Origin: Enoplolaimus lenunculus
Lineage: Eukaryota; Nematoda; Enoplea; Enoplida; Thoracostomopsidae
NCBI GenBank assembly: GCA_030248215.1
Contig: JASANG010000801.1
Coordinates: forward strand, 1-64,000
Direction of reading: 5' to 3'
DNA length: 64,000 bases
Shown here: positions 46,301 to 55,479 of the stretch, one piece after another
Layout: each line of letters starts with the position of its first letter
Position numbering within the stretch: position 1 is the stretch's first letter
Notes under the pieces: model-generated
What the model was told of the DNA's origin: nothing
Seen by the model: the letters and a program-made list of their open reading frames with translations, nothing else
Databases searched by the model: none
Translations under genes and position numbers: made by a program

Positions 46301-49300
46301 CCGAAAAATTTAAGAAATAAAACTTCGAATTAAAGACATTTATGTGTGAAGTCTGTATTAAAGCATAAACTGTCTTATATTTCAGAAATATTATTCTTAA
46401 TCATTCATAAATGATTCTTAAGTTTAAGACGTTTAAGTGTGACTGGACAAGCGAAGAAATTTCAGTACGCTGTATTTCACGCATAAATTTAAGAAATAAA
46501 ACTTCGAATTAAAGACATTTATGTGTGAAGTCTGTATTAAAGCATAAACTATCTTAAATTTCAGACAATATTCGCTTGTCGATCGACAACTTCTAATTGG
46601 ACATCTCATCGACTGGACAATTTGTCGCCGTTAATTTTACTTTTGTCTTAAGGTTAGGATACTTTCTGGCGACAGGTTGTCCAGGCGACGAAAGGCCGTA
46701 GATTCTCAAATTCAGAATTAATCTTTGATTTTGACTTTTTGGGTTTAGAATGTAGGTACTGTATTGACCCGAATAAGAAGGGGGACTGATATTTATTTGG
46801 CCTCTCCAGAGGGTACCCCGTCTTGTTATTCGGTTACGGACTGTTATTTATTTTTAACCCACGCCCCGCCGCCCTTCGTTACTGATATATCTGGTACTGC
46901 CACTATCCGTTGAATTAAACGTATATTTGTCTCGTTTCAATAGTTTGAGCGATAATAAAAGGTTATATACTTAGGAATGTAATTTCAAAATTTAAGTACG
47001 CTTTAAAGTTTCGAAGTCAAATTAATTGGTCCTGGAGTCATTTATGTGCTACAATTAGGGTTAATTGACATTTATGGACTCTAATTAGGGTTTAGAGACT
47101 ATCCACTTTTACGGACTCTTATTAGGAATACGGATTCCCATTGATTCGGACCCAAAATGGGGACGCCCCCCTCTTATTACCCACTCTTATCCGGGTCAAT
47201 ACAGTACTGCAAAGCTGGAGCAAACAGTTTTTGACTTGTCAAAGTTTCCCAGTTTCAAATGAGTAATTTTAATTTTCAAACCAAGATTTTAGTTATATTT
47301 TATTGAAATTTTAAATTTATTTTAATATTTGTTTCAGCGGTCAAATTTGGTCGAATGTCAAAGAAACAACGCGAAAAAGTCGAAGACGAAGTACGATTTC
47401 ATAAGCGGATTCAAGCGTTACAAGAGCATCATTATCAGCTTAACGGCACCGGGCCAGGCCTGCCGTTTGGCCACTCCGGGCCTGGCTTATACTTTGGCGG
47501 TCCTCCTCCTCAAGGACCGCCGCCTGCAGTGTCTCCGTATCACGGGTTTAATGGCGCACCGCCTGCTGGCCAAGTTCCTGGGTAGGTTGAGTTACCCGTG
47601 TTAATTATAGACGCCTGCCCACTGCGAAACAAGGAGACTGCGAGAGTCAGAGGCAGAACTCGGCTACGATTAGGTTTAGCTTAACAGGATTAGGCTTAAG
47701 CCTGATGGGCAGACCTTTGTAATTAACATGGGCCAGTTGAGTTGTTGAGTTGTTTATTGACCTTTTAGATTTATGGATGAAATGATAAATTATGCAAAAT
47801 AAGCCTTCAAACCACAACAAAGTATCTTTGAAAGCGAATATTTCTATATCTGCATTAGATATCACTAATTAAATATGTAAACAAATTAATTTAAGTTAGC
47901 GATAAATGGTACGGACACCCTGGTTACTAAATCTTATGTATATTTCTGGTAGCTTCAAACGGATAATTCGGCTCAATACTGTATTGGGCAAGTCTAACGG
48001 GGACTACGATGAGCCTTACGTGTAGAATTACCTATGATTAAGCAGCAGCTGTTTTGATTGGGTTATCGGACAATGCTGGCAATTTTTCATTGGCCGTTTA
48101 ACACAGCCAGAGACTGCTCCATATTCTGATTGGTAGAACTCTAACCCGAGTAATCTGATTGATAACTTTATCTTTAGTATTCGTATGCGGCGGGCAGCTT
48201 GGGACACGTTTTGTCCCTATTAGACTATTGGGTAACATTTTGTCTGCATACAGACCCTATATCGCATTCAAAAATTCGTGTTTGTCTGCTATTAACATGT
48301 GTAGGTCACCTTTTGTCCTTCAGTATCGTAGTGAACTGAAAAACGTATTATCAAAAACGTTATAGGCAAATCAAACTCTCGCAGAGCAGCAGGTTGTACT
48401 ATTCTAACCAATTATAGAGTAGTATTTTTATAGTGTTCGGTCAGTTTAAAAAATTAGCGTTTTATAATCTAGTTGTTACTTTATTTCAGCCATGGTTGTT
48501 ACCCAGGTCCCGCAGGATCAGCCGTATCAGTGGCTTTCTCTGGTCACGGCGCAACAATGCTCGTCGACTCAAAGCCGCCTGCCACAGGCCAAAACGACCC
48601 CTCAGTTCATGATCGTAAAGACTGCACCCCTAACTTTGTGCCTCATCAGCCAGCTAATGGGGAGCTAAGCAATTCAAGCGAACAATCTCGTCTACACTGC
48701 GATGCTCAATCGTTTTCACTGCCACAATATCAACTGCCGGATAACTCAATCGGACTAGTGAGCCATAATGGTACCGAAATTGAAAATTTATCATCAAAAC
48801 AACAGCAATCTCAATTTTATGCTGACCCCAACGTATCCCGACAGTCAATACTGCCAGCCCAAGACACTTGTCTTGGCATAGTAACCACCCCAAAGATGAG
48901 GCCTGATCATAAACTTTCCGAACAACCGTCGTATCATGACTATTATAGCTCAACTGCCCCTACATATCCTATATTATCGTCAACTTCTGAATCAAATCAT
49001 TCATTACCAACAGCAACTAGCAACGCCCAACCAACTACCTCACGCTCACCAATTCACATACCATCGTTCGAGCTTCGATTATCACCCGTAGATACCAAGA
49101 TTGACCATCATTCTCGTTGTCATAGTAACCATATTATGTTACTCGGCAACGGTGAATCATCGTTGCTTAGCAACGGTAATTCGACAGCAACGCTGGGAGA
49201 AAGCGATCACTACGGAGACGCGGCAGGGTTGTATACGAATGGAGGCGATTGTTTGCTTGATCCGACGGTTACCGCAGGGATTGCGTCACATTTCGGGTGC

Positions 49301-52300
49301 GGAACCGGGGCAGAGTCGGATTTTGGTCCAGGCGGCGCTGGGTTACTGAGTGACAGTAGTGGGATTGGAAGTAATTGTTCAGCCGGATCGTTTCCAGGTG
49401 ACAGCTCGTTGAGTTCGTCGAGTCTTGTTCCGGTGGATGCGGTGCATGGCCGCGATCCAGCTATGGGTAAGTCAGAAATAAGGCGTGGGGGCGTGATGCC
49501 TTTTAGGTGAATTTATAATTGCGCTCTTCTAAAATCGAAAATTATATCGAAAAAAATGTAATTTGTCACGTTTGTCTCCGTCCAGCGGAAATATTTTGAA
49601 AACAGAAAAAAATTTAAGAATCAAAATTTTTACTTGACAGCATATTTTCTTGACCAATCAGAATTGACGATTGCGAGGTTTTGTTTATTGCGTCATTTTT
49701 ACGATTTGCCCCGAAATCACATATTTTAATCATTCCCACAATAACTGTGCTGTGGTGGCCCGAATAAGAGGGGGTAATAAGAGGGGGTCCCCATTTTGAG
49801 TCTCAAACAATAAAATCCGTATTCCTAATAAGAGTCCGTAAGCGAATAGAGTCACTAAAGCCTAATTAGAGTCCATAAATGTGACTTATTCCTCATTGTA
49901 GCGCATAAATAACTCCAGGTCCAAATAAACTTGGATTCGCTACTTTACAGCATACTTAAGTTTTGAAAGTATATACATTCAAATGTACATAACCTTGCAC
50001 TATCGCTCAAGCTTTTGATATAACACAAATAATCGTTTAATTGAACGGATTATATATCAGTAACGAAGGGCGGTGGAGGGCGGATGCAAAATAATTAGCA
50101 GTCCGTAACCGAATAACAGAAGATACTCTTTGGAGTGGCCGAATAAATATCAGTCCCCCCTTTTATTCGGGTCCCCACAGTATTCGTCAATCTCAATTGC
50201 TTGATATACGCTGTTCGGTGAGGGTTTTGCTTGTGAATTACAATAAAACAAGTGTTTTTATTTTTAAATTTCAAAAGGATTAACGTTGATTTCAAATTTA
50301 TCGCGAAATTACAGATTTAAAATTTATCACTAAATTGCAATCAAGTTGGAACAGCAGAACATTAATAAAATTTCGACTTAAAAGTTAACATTCACCTCAA
50401 CTCATTGTCTGGATTAATCTAAGGCCGTAACAGTAGTTTAAGCATGTTCGGGGCCCGTAACCAAGGGGACGGGCAATAGAGCTCAGTCCCTCCTGAAAAA
50501 TTTTGAGCCCCCGTAGCAAGGTGAACTGGCTAAGGGCCTATTAAGCATGTTATTTAGTGTAAGCCTAAACCTAAGCGTAAGAATGAGCTTATACCTTAAC
50601 CTATAATCCGGAGCAAAAAATATTTCTAAAGCTCTAGCTTTTCTGTTGAAAAACGATCCGCCCCTGATCTTTACTCAGGCCGTTACCTGTGCCACTTCGG
50701 GATATTTCAGAAGCGTTAATTCGCGACGTTTCCGCAGCGCTCGTTCTATCTCGGTCTGATCAATACACTCCGGAATACAAACAACAACTAACACAGCAAC
50801 CGCCTGATGTTGTTGCACTGCATAAGTATTCAACAATGGTAAATTTTGTTTTATTTATATCGTCACTGCAAAAAATGGTGAATCAAATTGATTCTCTCCG
50901 AAATAGGCTTTTATTGACTACACAAACTGAGTCAAAATTCGAGTGCGACAGAGTCAAACGTGCGACTCAGTGAGTAGAATTAGACTCTGGCGGAGTCTAA
51001 TTTAACTCAGTTTGTGTACTCATGAAAAGCCGATTTCGGAGAGAGTCAACTTGACCCACCATTTTTACAGTGTTTATAATAAAAGAGAATCGTTAACTTG
51101 GAGGTCCTTATGTACCCCACCTAAATAATTTTTAGCAAATCCCTAGAAAGGTAAGAGCTGACTATGAGCGTGAACGGTCAACATACGAAATCGTATGCGC
51201 ATATTTAACTAATTCACTACGAAAAGAAAATAGAAGTGTGCAGTATTATACTAATATGTTGGTGTTGCAAATATTGCAGCCACGTTGACTAGTCGTACAC
51301 TGCAAAAAATGGTGAGTCAAACTGATTCTCTTTTTTAAATAGGCTTTTCCGGACTACACAAACTGAACCAAACAGAGAGTTGAATTTTGACTCAGTTTGT
51401 GCAGTGCGGAAAAGCCTATTTCGAAAAGAGTCAATTTGACTCACCATTTTTTGCAGTGTATTCACCAGACGTCTAAGTGGTAACCCTAGCACGAGTAGGC
51501 GTTAGTCCTCAATAATTTTCCGTTCCAGGTACTCTTTATCAGCGCTAAAAAGTAAATATGCTTGCTTTCAAGGTGTGTATTTTTTACGTTGTATATTGAA
51601 AAATACCTTTGAATTTCCAAATAAATATTTGAATTTCATTTAAAAGTATCTTGAAACAAATTGAATATTAAAAATTTGTTGTTTTTAATTTATTTTTTTC
51701 AGAGTCACGAGTCTTGGTGGGTTGATTGCGTTGAACAGTTGACGGTGCTCATTCAACAAATAATCGAATTCGCGAAACGTTTGCCTGGATTTTCAACGCT
51801 TACCCAAGACGATCAAATAATGCTTTTAAAAGGAGGTCAGTGCTAATTATCAATAAATGAGAGTTTTCAAAATATTAAAGACGTAACATATTTAAAAATA
51901 TTTTATAAACCATTTTTACATTAATATACACACTGCTAAAAATGGTGAGTCACCATTGACTCTCTCCGATATAGGTTCTATGGGAGTACATAAACTGAGT
52001 CAAATTCGACTCCGCCAAAGTCAAATTCGACACACTGAGCTGCACGTTTGACTCTGGCGGAGTCGAATTTGACTCAGTTTGTGTAGTCCCGTACAGCCTA
52101 TTCCGGAGAGAGTCAATTTACTCACCATTTTTTGCAGTGTGTTTTTCATTTCATCTGAGATCATCGCGAATAAAAGTAGGCTTCAGTTGAGGTAACAGAA
52201 ATTACGGCTGCTTCGGATTCAACTCCATCAGCGGCCATAGAAGTAGCAATGAGTTTGGAAAATGGGGATACTTACGTTTTATAAAAATTTCGAAGAGGGG

Positions 52301-52857
52301 GTTCCTTTAAACAAAAATTCGAAAAGGGTCTGACAACAGTGAACACAAGCAACAAAAAACGTCTGGTATATCAAATCATTCACACTGCAAAAAATGGCGA
52401 GTCAAATTGACTCTCTCCGAAATAGGCTCTACGGGACTGCACAAACTGAGCCAAATTCGACTCCGCCAGAGTCAAACATGCGACTCAGTGAATCGAATTT
52501 GACTCTGCCGGAGTCGAATTTTGACTCAATTTGTGTAGTCCCGCAGAGCCTATTTCGGAGAGAGTCAATTTGACTCACCATTTTTTTGCTGTGTATATTT
52601 GACTAAAAATTCATTTCCGCTGTGTCCCGGTGTCTTAGCTAAATTGGCTGCGGCGAGCGGTAGAAATCTATTCGTTCCATTCAGTGATGATTGAAACTTT
52701 CGTTCAAACACAAGTTGATCTCGTTTTATTTCCAGGAGCATTCGAAGTCGTAATTGTTCTGATGTCTCAATTGTTTGATCTCAGCTTTGAATGTGTGTTG
52801 TACGGCGCAATGTTTGTCCCATTACTGTCACTGTTGCATCGAGTTGCATCTGAACGC

Positions 52858-52911
<54 letters not shown>

Positions 52912-54377
52912 AACAACAACAACAACAACAACAATAATAATAATAATAATAATAATAATGAAGTGCAATTTGTGGAAACTGTATTTCGAGTCGCCAAAGA
53001 AATCGCCGCATTAACACTGAACGATACAGAAACTGCTCTCTATGCGAGCCTGATTCTAATGAATCCTGGTAAAGAATGGACAATAATGCTGAACTCTAAG
53101 TAGCAAGGAGCGTCGCCAGAGGCGATGGCAAAGGATCAAGGGCCCCTTCCAAAGGCTTTGACAGATTTTACTTCGGTTAATAACTAAATTCCAGCTGTCA
53201 AAAGTAGATTTGAAAACATATGTTTAAGTTGACTTGCGTCCCTCCGAAAACCAATGTTCTGGCGCTGCCCTTAAGCAGGGGTTATTTAGAAGTTTAAGTA
53301 GGAGGTATTTAGAAGTGTACCCCTAGATTACAAACGATAAAGCATACGTTCTTTTCGAAACATTAACTAGCCTCAAAGCCGTTCAGTTGTGCTTTTGATT
53401 TTCCGAAAATGAATTCTAGTTGATTCGTTTTTAAGGCGGCATGTATTACTCATCGCAGTGGCAAAGCCTTCCGCTAAGTCCACCAAACAAATAAATCAGG
53501 ACTACACTGTAAATTTCAATGAGTTGATTTTAACTCAGAATGAGTTGAATCACTCAGTCTGTTTTAGGACTATCAGAAGTCAGAAATTGTAGCTTATTCA
53601 AACCTTTCTGAGTTAATTAACCCTTTCTCAGATGAATATTTTCTATCTCCCCTGAGACCTACTTTTATGCTAGGATTCGAACTCCAGTGACTGGAGTGGG
53701 AGGCGTATACCATCACCACTCAGCTATAGGAGCTTGACGCTCGAGCCCGAGGGGGCTCTCACGTCTTGTGGTGATTTAGTGCAATGTATACGTGTTGCAA
53801 TTGTTAAACACGGTGCGATATATAATATTTAACGTATATACACTGCGCTGAGTTGCCTATAGGCAACTCAATGTGAGAAGGGGTTAATCAACTCACCCAG
53901 AGTCAACTCAACTCAGAGTGAAAATCATCTCAGCTCAAAGTCAGTAAATGTTTACTGATATTAATTCAGAAATAACCAACTCGCTAGTTGGATTGATAAA
54001 TCAGCTAAATTAGAATTTTAACAGTGTACAGCAGTGCTATATTTCAAAACCTTATCATCGCGTATTAATATTGAATTTACAATATTTTCAAAAGTTTTTA
54101 AGGTCGGCCTGGTCTCAAAGCGTTGGACGAAATTCAGTCAACGCAATCAAGCTTAATGCAAGCATTGCTAGCGGCATTGCAATCAAATCCGGCCCGCGTT
54201 GGAGGCCATTGCGACGCTCATGCAACACTGGCACGTCTGCTGAGTTTTGTCGGCCCAATTCAGGAATTATCCGCAAGTCATTCGTATTTACTCTCCGATC
54301 ATTGGAGACACTCGCCTTCTGCTGCGATTTTACCACCTCTTTATAAAGAGTTGTTCAATCCGGATGGCAGTGGCTGA
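40075..54377 (+). CDS. nhr-23: NHR-23/HR3/ROR-type nuclear receptor, probable complete C-terminus
   Basis: Ligand-type transcription factor of the ROR/HR3 group; relatives act as monomers on an AGGTCA half-site with an AT-rich 5' flank and drive moulting in ecdysozoans. Exons: 40075-40383 (probable), 42898-42983, 43851-43992, 47338-47581, 48490-49466, 50711-50838, 51703-51835, 52736-53068, 54103-54377. Every join keeps phase. The two C4 fingers (CKVCGD ... CEGCK and CPRSKNC ... CQYCRLQKC) and the C-terminal extension [19 protein letters not shown] are diagnostic. The hinge is long and Ser/Asn-rich. The ligand-binding domain runs from about 50711 to the stop and ends with the AF-2-like PPLYKELFN. 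Nearly every intron holds recognisable MITEs. About 770 residues without the N-terminal exon. Confidence 0.93.
40687..40906 (+). mobile_element. Tel-A MITE in the first nhr-23 intron
   Basis: CGTATAGAACAGGGCCGG to GGCGCTGTTCTATACAGGGG, with CCTAAGCG-type degenerate hexamers. Confidence 0.8.
41376..41573 (-). mobile_element. Tel-A MITE, inverted, intronic
   Basis: TGGTCCATGTAAAGATCAGG to GTTCTTTACATTGGCCA with GCTTAGGCTTAGG core. Confidence 0.85.
42309..42659 (+). mobile_element. LINE reverse-transcriptase tail remnant
   Basis: A frame reads [19 protein letters not shown] ... [14 protein letters not shown], resembling the region after the catalytic core in CR1/RTE-like reverse transcriptases (LxxLQKRAIRxIF). 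Short, isolated and intronic. Not related closely to the LINE at 10.1 kb. Confidence 0.45.
42699..42842 (-). mobile_element. Tel-A MITE, inverted, 55 bases before a receptor exon
   Basis: TGGCCCACGTAAAGATCAG to CTGTTCTTTACATTGGCCA. One-and-a-half hexamers remain. Confidence 0.85.
42898..42983 (+). CDS. nhr-23: nhr-23 exon: first zinc finger
   Basis: Acceptor TTTATTCCAG and donor AAG/GTATAT. Encodes [15 protein letters not shown] ... GVITCEGCK, with the four finger cysteines and the P-box start. The intron after CEGCK is at a conserved nuclear-receptor position. Confidence 0.95.
43167..43356. mobile_element. Pal hairpin MITE copy 5, intronic, right end short
   Basis: CACTGCAAAAAATGGTGAGTC at the left; the right arm stops at GACTTACCATGA, missing the last dozen bases. 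Confidence 0.85.
43569..43761 (-). mobile_element. Tel-B MITE, intronic
   Basis: TGGCCCATGTTACTTGTAAG to CGCTAAAAGTAACATTGGCC, with GCTTAGGCTTAGG and the family's TTTTTGCAACG spacer. Confidence 0.88.
43851..43992 (+). CDS. nhr-23: nhr-23 exon: second zinc finger
   Basis: Acceptor GCAATTTTAG and donor GATG/GTAAGT. Encodes [18 protein letters not shown] ... [19 protein letters not shown]. Complete D-box and recognition-helix sequence; no key residue missing. Confidence 0.95.
44110..44350. mobile_element. CTTAAAATTTCAAGAC-type MITE
   Basis: Repeats of TCTTAA/TTAAGA with ATTTCAAGAC and GTCTTAT in both orientations. Related in motif to the 46047 tandem array. Confidence 0.45.
44455..45924. mobile_element. 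K element with a nested ATATCCGGATAT element
   Basis: GGGTTCATGCTATAGATGG at the left, and GTTATTACGTGAACCCCG at the right, share an inverted GGGTTCACGT...GGGTCACGTTTTGTC plan. Inside are the AAATTCAAATTTTGGCGGG units (44765-44930), TATCATATGATATT motifs, and a second element at about 44950-45645 dense in ATATCCGGATATCC. No transposase seen. A left-end fragment recurs at 48186-48330. Confidence 0.65.
46047..46575 (+). repeat. 162-bp tandem repeat, just over three copies
   Basis: Starts at TGTCTTATATTTCAG (46047, 46209, 46371). The first two spacings are exactly 162 bases. The third copy carries two short insertions including ACTGGACAAGCGAAG. Intronic. Confidence 0.92.
46759..47204 (+). mobile_element. 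Mar-type MITE copy 3, TA-flanked, intronic
   Basis: CTGTATTGACCCGAATAAG at the left and CTTATCCGGGTCAATACAG at the right, TA on both sides. Confidence 0.87.
47338..47581 (+). CDS. nhr-23: nhr-23 exon: C-terminal extension and hinge start
   Basis: Acceptor TTGTTTCAG. Encodes [19 protein letters not shown], the T/A-box region that reads the DNA flank, then a Gly/Pro-rich segment ([22 protein letters not shown]). Donor CCTGG/GTAGGT, phase 2. Confidence 0.93.
47640..48335. repeat. Decayed MITE fragments in an nhr-23 intron
   Basis: 47665-47735 has GATTAGGCTTAAGCC and ends TTAACATGGGCC, a Tel-type remnant. 48186-48330 repeats the left end of the K element (GGGACACGTTTTGTCC, TTGGGTAACATTTTG). Confidence 0.55.
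48490..49466 (+). CDS. nhr-23: nhr-23 exon: long low-complexity hinge
   Basis: 977 bases, acceptor TTTATTTCAG, donor ATGG/GTAAGT. 325 residues rich in Ser, Gln, Thr, Asn and Gly, with no domain I recognise. Longer than the hinge of typical family members. Phase 2 in, phase 1 out. Confidence 0.88.
49750..50180 (-). mobile_element. Mar-type MITE copy 4, inverted, intronic
   Basis: CTGTGGTGGCCCGAATAAG at the left and TTTTATTCGGGTCCCCACAG at the right. Interior inverted relative to copies 2 and 3. Confidence 0.82.
50421..50682 (+). mobile_element. Tel-A MITE with an internal insertion
   Basis: AAGGCCGTAACAGTAGTTTAAGC at the left is interrupted by GGGGCCCGTAACCAAGG ... CTAAGGGCCTA, then resumes with hexamers, ending CTGATCTTTACTCAGGCCG 28 bases before exon 50711. 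Confidence 0.7.
50711..50838 (+). CDS. nhr-23: nhr-23 exon: start of the ligand-binding domain
   Basis: Acceptor GGATATTTCAG and weak donor ATG/GTAAAT. Encodes [22 protein letters not shown] ..., read in two parts: [11 protein letters not shown] then [17 protein letters not shown]. Helix 1-2 region. A Tel-A MITE ends 28 bases upstream and a Pal hairpin begins 26 bases downstream. Confidence 0.85.
50864..51072. mobile_element. Pal hairpin MITE copy 6, intronic
   Basis: CACTGCAAAAAATGGTGAATC to CACCATTTTTACAGTG. Begins 26 bases after the exon ending at 50838. Confidence 0.87.
51298..51458. mobile_element. Pal hairpin MITE copy 7, intronic, short loop
   Basis: CACTGCAAAAAATGGTGAGTC to GACTCACCATTTTTTGCAGTG read with one-base trims. 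The central GACTCCGCC block is deleted, leaving 161 bp. Confidence 0.87.
51703..51835 (+). CDS. nhr-23: nhr-23 exon: LBD helices 3-5
   Basis: Acceptor ATTTTTTTCAG, donor GGAG/GTCAGT. Encodes [18 protein letters not shown] and [18 protein letters not shown] then MLLKG: the nuclear-receptor signature of helices 3-5, with the conserved FAKRLPGF block. Confidence 0.95.
51931..52139. mobile_element. Pal hairpin MITE copy 8, intronic
   Basis: CACTGCTAAAAATGGTGAGTC to CTCACCATTTTTTGCAGTG. Confidence 0.87.
52383..52593. mobile_element. Pal hairpin MITE copy 9, intronic
   Basis: CACTGCAAAAAATGGCGAGTC to CTCACCATTTTTTTGCTGTG; the most regular palindrome of the set. Confidence 0.9.
52736..53068 (+). 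CDS. nhr-23: nhr-23 exon: LBD helices 5-9 with polyasparagine insert
   Basis: Acceptor TTTATTTCCAG, donor CCTG/GTAAAG. Encodes [15 protein letters not shown], then [19 protein letters not shown], about 34 Asn in a row from AAC/AAT codons (52858-52959), then [18 protein letters not shown] and [11 protein letters not shown]. The family normally has a short loop here. The repeat is in frame and both flanks remain alignable. Confidence 0.9.
52858..52959 (+). repeat. Coding (AAC)n(AAT)n microsatellite
   Basis: 34 consecutive AAC or AAT triplets inside the receptor exon 52736-53068, read as asparagine. Confidence 0.97.
53621..53883. mobile_element. piggyBac-like MITE with TTAA flanks
   Basis: CCCTTTCTCA at the left and TGAGAAGGGG at the right are inverted repeats flanked by TTAA (53617-53620 and 53884-53887). 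TTAA target and CCC/GGG ends fit piggyBac-type transposition. No transposase. Confidence 0.75.
53655..53735 (-). other. tRNA-like segment (A-box and B-box) inside the TTAA element
   Basis: Minus-strand TAGCTGAGTGG matches the internal A-box and AGTTCGAATCC the B-box, about 45 bases apart, as in a tRNA gene. The anticodon arm does not fold properly and ACTCCAGTCACTGGAGT forms its own hairpin. Best read as a tRNA-derived SINE head or decayed tRNA, not a working tRNA. Confidence 0.55.
54103..54377 (+). CDS. nhr-23: nhr-23 last exon: helices 10-12 and stop
   Basis: Acceptor GTTTTTAAG with phase-1 join giving [17 protein letters not shown]. Contains [18 protein letters not shown] and the C-terminal AF-2-like helix PPLYKELFN, then NPDGSG and TGA. 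Confidence 0.93.
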
Positions 54378-54877
54378 CAACTGTGCACTCCTGTTGTCAC
54401 AATCAACGGGATAGCACGCGGAACTGAACGCACTCTTGTATGGTGGACGGAGTGGATGATGTGTTGAAGAGAACACTTTACGACCGAGCAGGACTCTAAA
54501 CTCAATGTACTCCTGATTTAGTTGCCAAAATAGAAAGCTGATAGAGCTGCGTACTCCTGTATGACACAAAAAGTAGAGGAAAATATTAGAGAACCAGTGA
54601 GGGAGACATCGAGAAGTAAGAAATAATAATACCAGCAATCAATTTGATAATGAAAGACACTCCGCGATTGGCTGAAATTTGGCGGCTGGACATGACTCAA
54701 AATGAAGCATTACAGGAGTATTGCTTGTATCAATCTAAATGAAGTACTCTTGTTTTCGACTCTATTCATATATGCGGAGGGTGTACCAGAAACTAGGCAT
54801 TTACGTATATATCTGCAAAATGAGGTAATATCTAACAGGAGATATTCCCACAAGGCAGATTAAAATTTATCAGGTAA

Positions 54878-54883
54878 AATAAA
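54878..54883 (+). terminator. nhr-23: Candidate polyadenylation signal of nhr-23
   Basis: AATAAA about 500 bases after the stop, and 25 bases before the Pal hairpin copy at 54908. Confidence 0.35.
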
Positions 54884-54907
54884 CTGCCTTAGTATTTGCT
54901 AATAATA

Positions 54908-55100
54908 CACTGTAAAAAATGGTAAGTCAAATTGACACATAAACTGAGTTCAATTCGACTCCGCCAGAGCCAAATTCGACTCACTGAGCGATTCAGTGAA
55001 TCGAATTTGATTCTGGCGTAGTCGAATTTTGACGCAGTTTGTGTAGTCAGGGTAAGCCTATTTCGCAGAGCGTCAATTTGACTCACCATTTTTTGCAGTG
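54908..55100. mobile_element. Pal hairpin MITE copy 10, 3' flank of nhr-23
   Basis: CACTGTAAAAAATGGTAAGTC to CTCACCATTTTTTGCAGTG. Confidence 0.87.
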
Positions 55101-55479
55101 TACGGACCCGTAGTCAGACCGAGACCAAGTGTGCACAGTTCTCTTGGAAAAATTTTGGCCCCTAGAAAAATTTCAACCTTTATGTAAAGTTATCGAAAAG
55201 CCTTGTATGCCCTCCTGGAAAATATTTATCTCCCCCTAGCAAGGCGAGCTGGCCACAGCCTGTGTGATATATTAAAAACTATTAAATTCAGTATATAATT
55301 GTCGTTACGAAGGCGTTCCCGTAGTGCTTGTATTCGTTGTTTTAAGGCCAGATTCGCAATTGGAAGGCGTGAAAGTAGTATTGAAATTGGTTCACTTGGA
55401 CAATGCTACTTTAAAGGGCGTCCAGTTTTCTCGTGCGACAGAAAGTATCGGCTTGTAGATGAATCTTTATAATAAATTA

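Larger units (their letters stand above)
53505..54026. mobile_element. Gtt-family MITE split by a TTAA element
   Basis: CACTGTAAATTTCAATGAG at the left and TAGAATTTTAACAGTG at the right. GAGTTGA sequence stops at 53620 and resumes at 53884. Confidence 0.75.

Noticed and set aside
52767-53083. Poly-Leu, poly-Cys and poly-Thr frames across the AAC/AAT repeat
   Set aside because: They are alternative readings of the microsatellite; the polyasparagine frame is the one that continues the receptor on both sides.
53655-53735. Functional tRNA gene
   Set aside because: A- and B-box motifs are present, but the anticodon arm and acceptor stem do not fold correctly.
54330-54700. Minus-strand open frames over the last receptor exon and 3' flank
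   Set aside because: They overlap a secure exon in antisense and show no domain or splice pattern.
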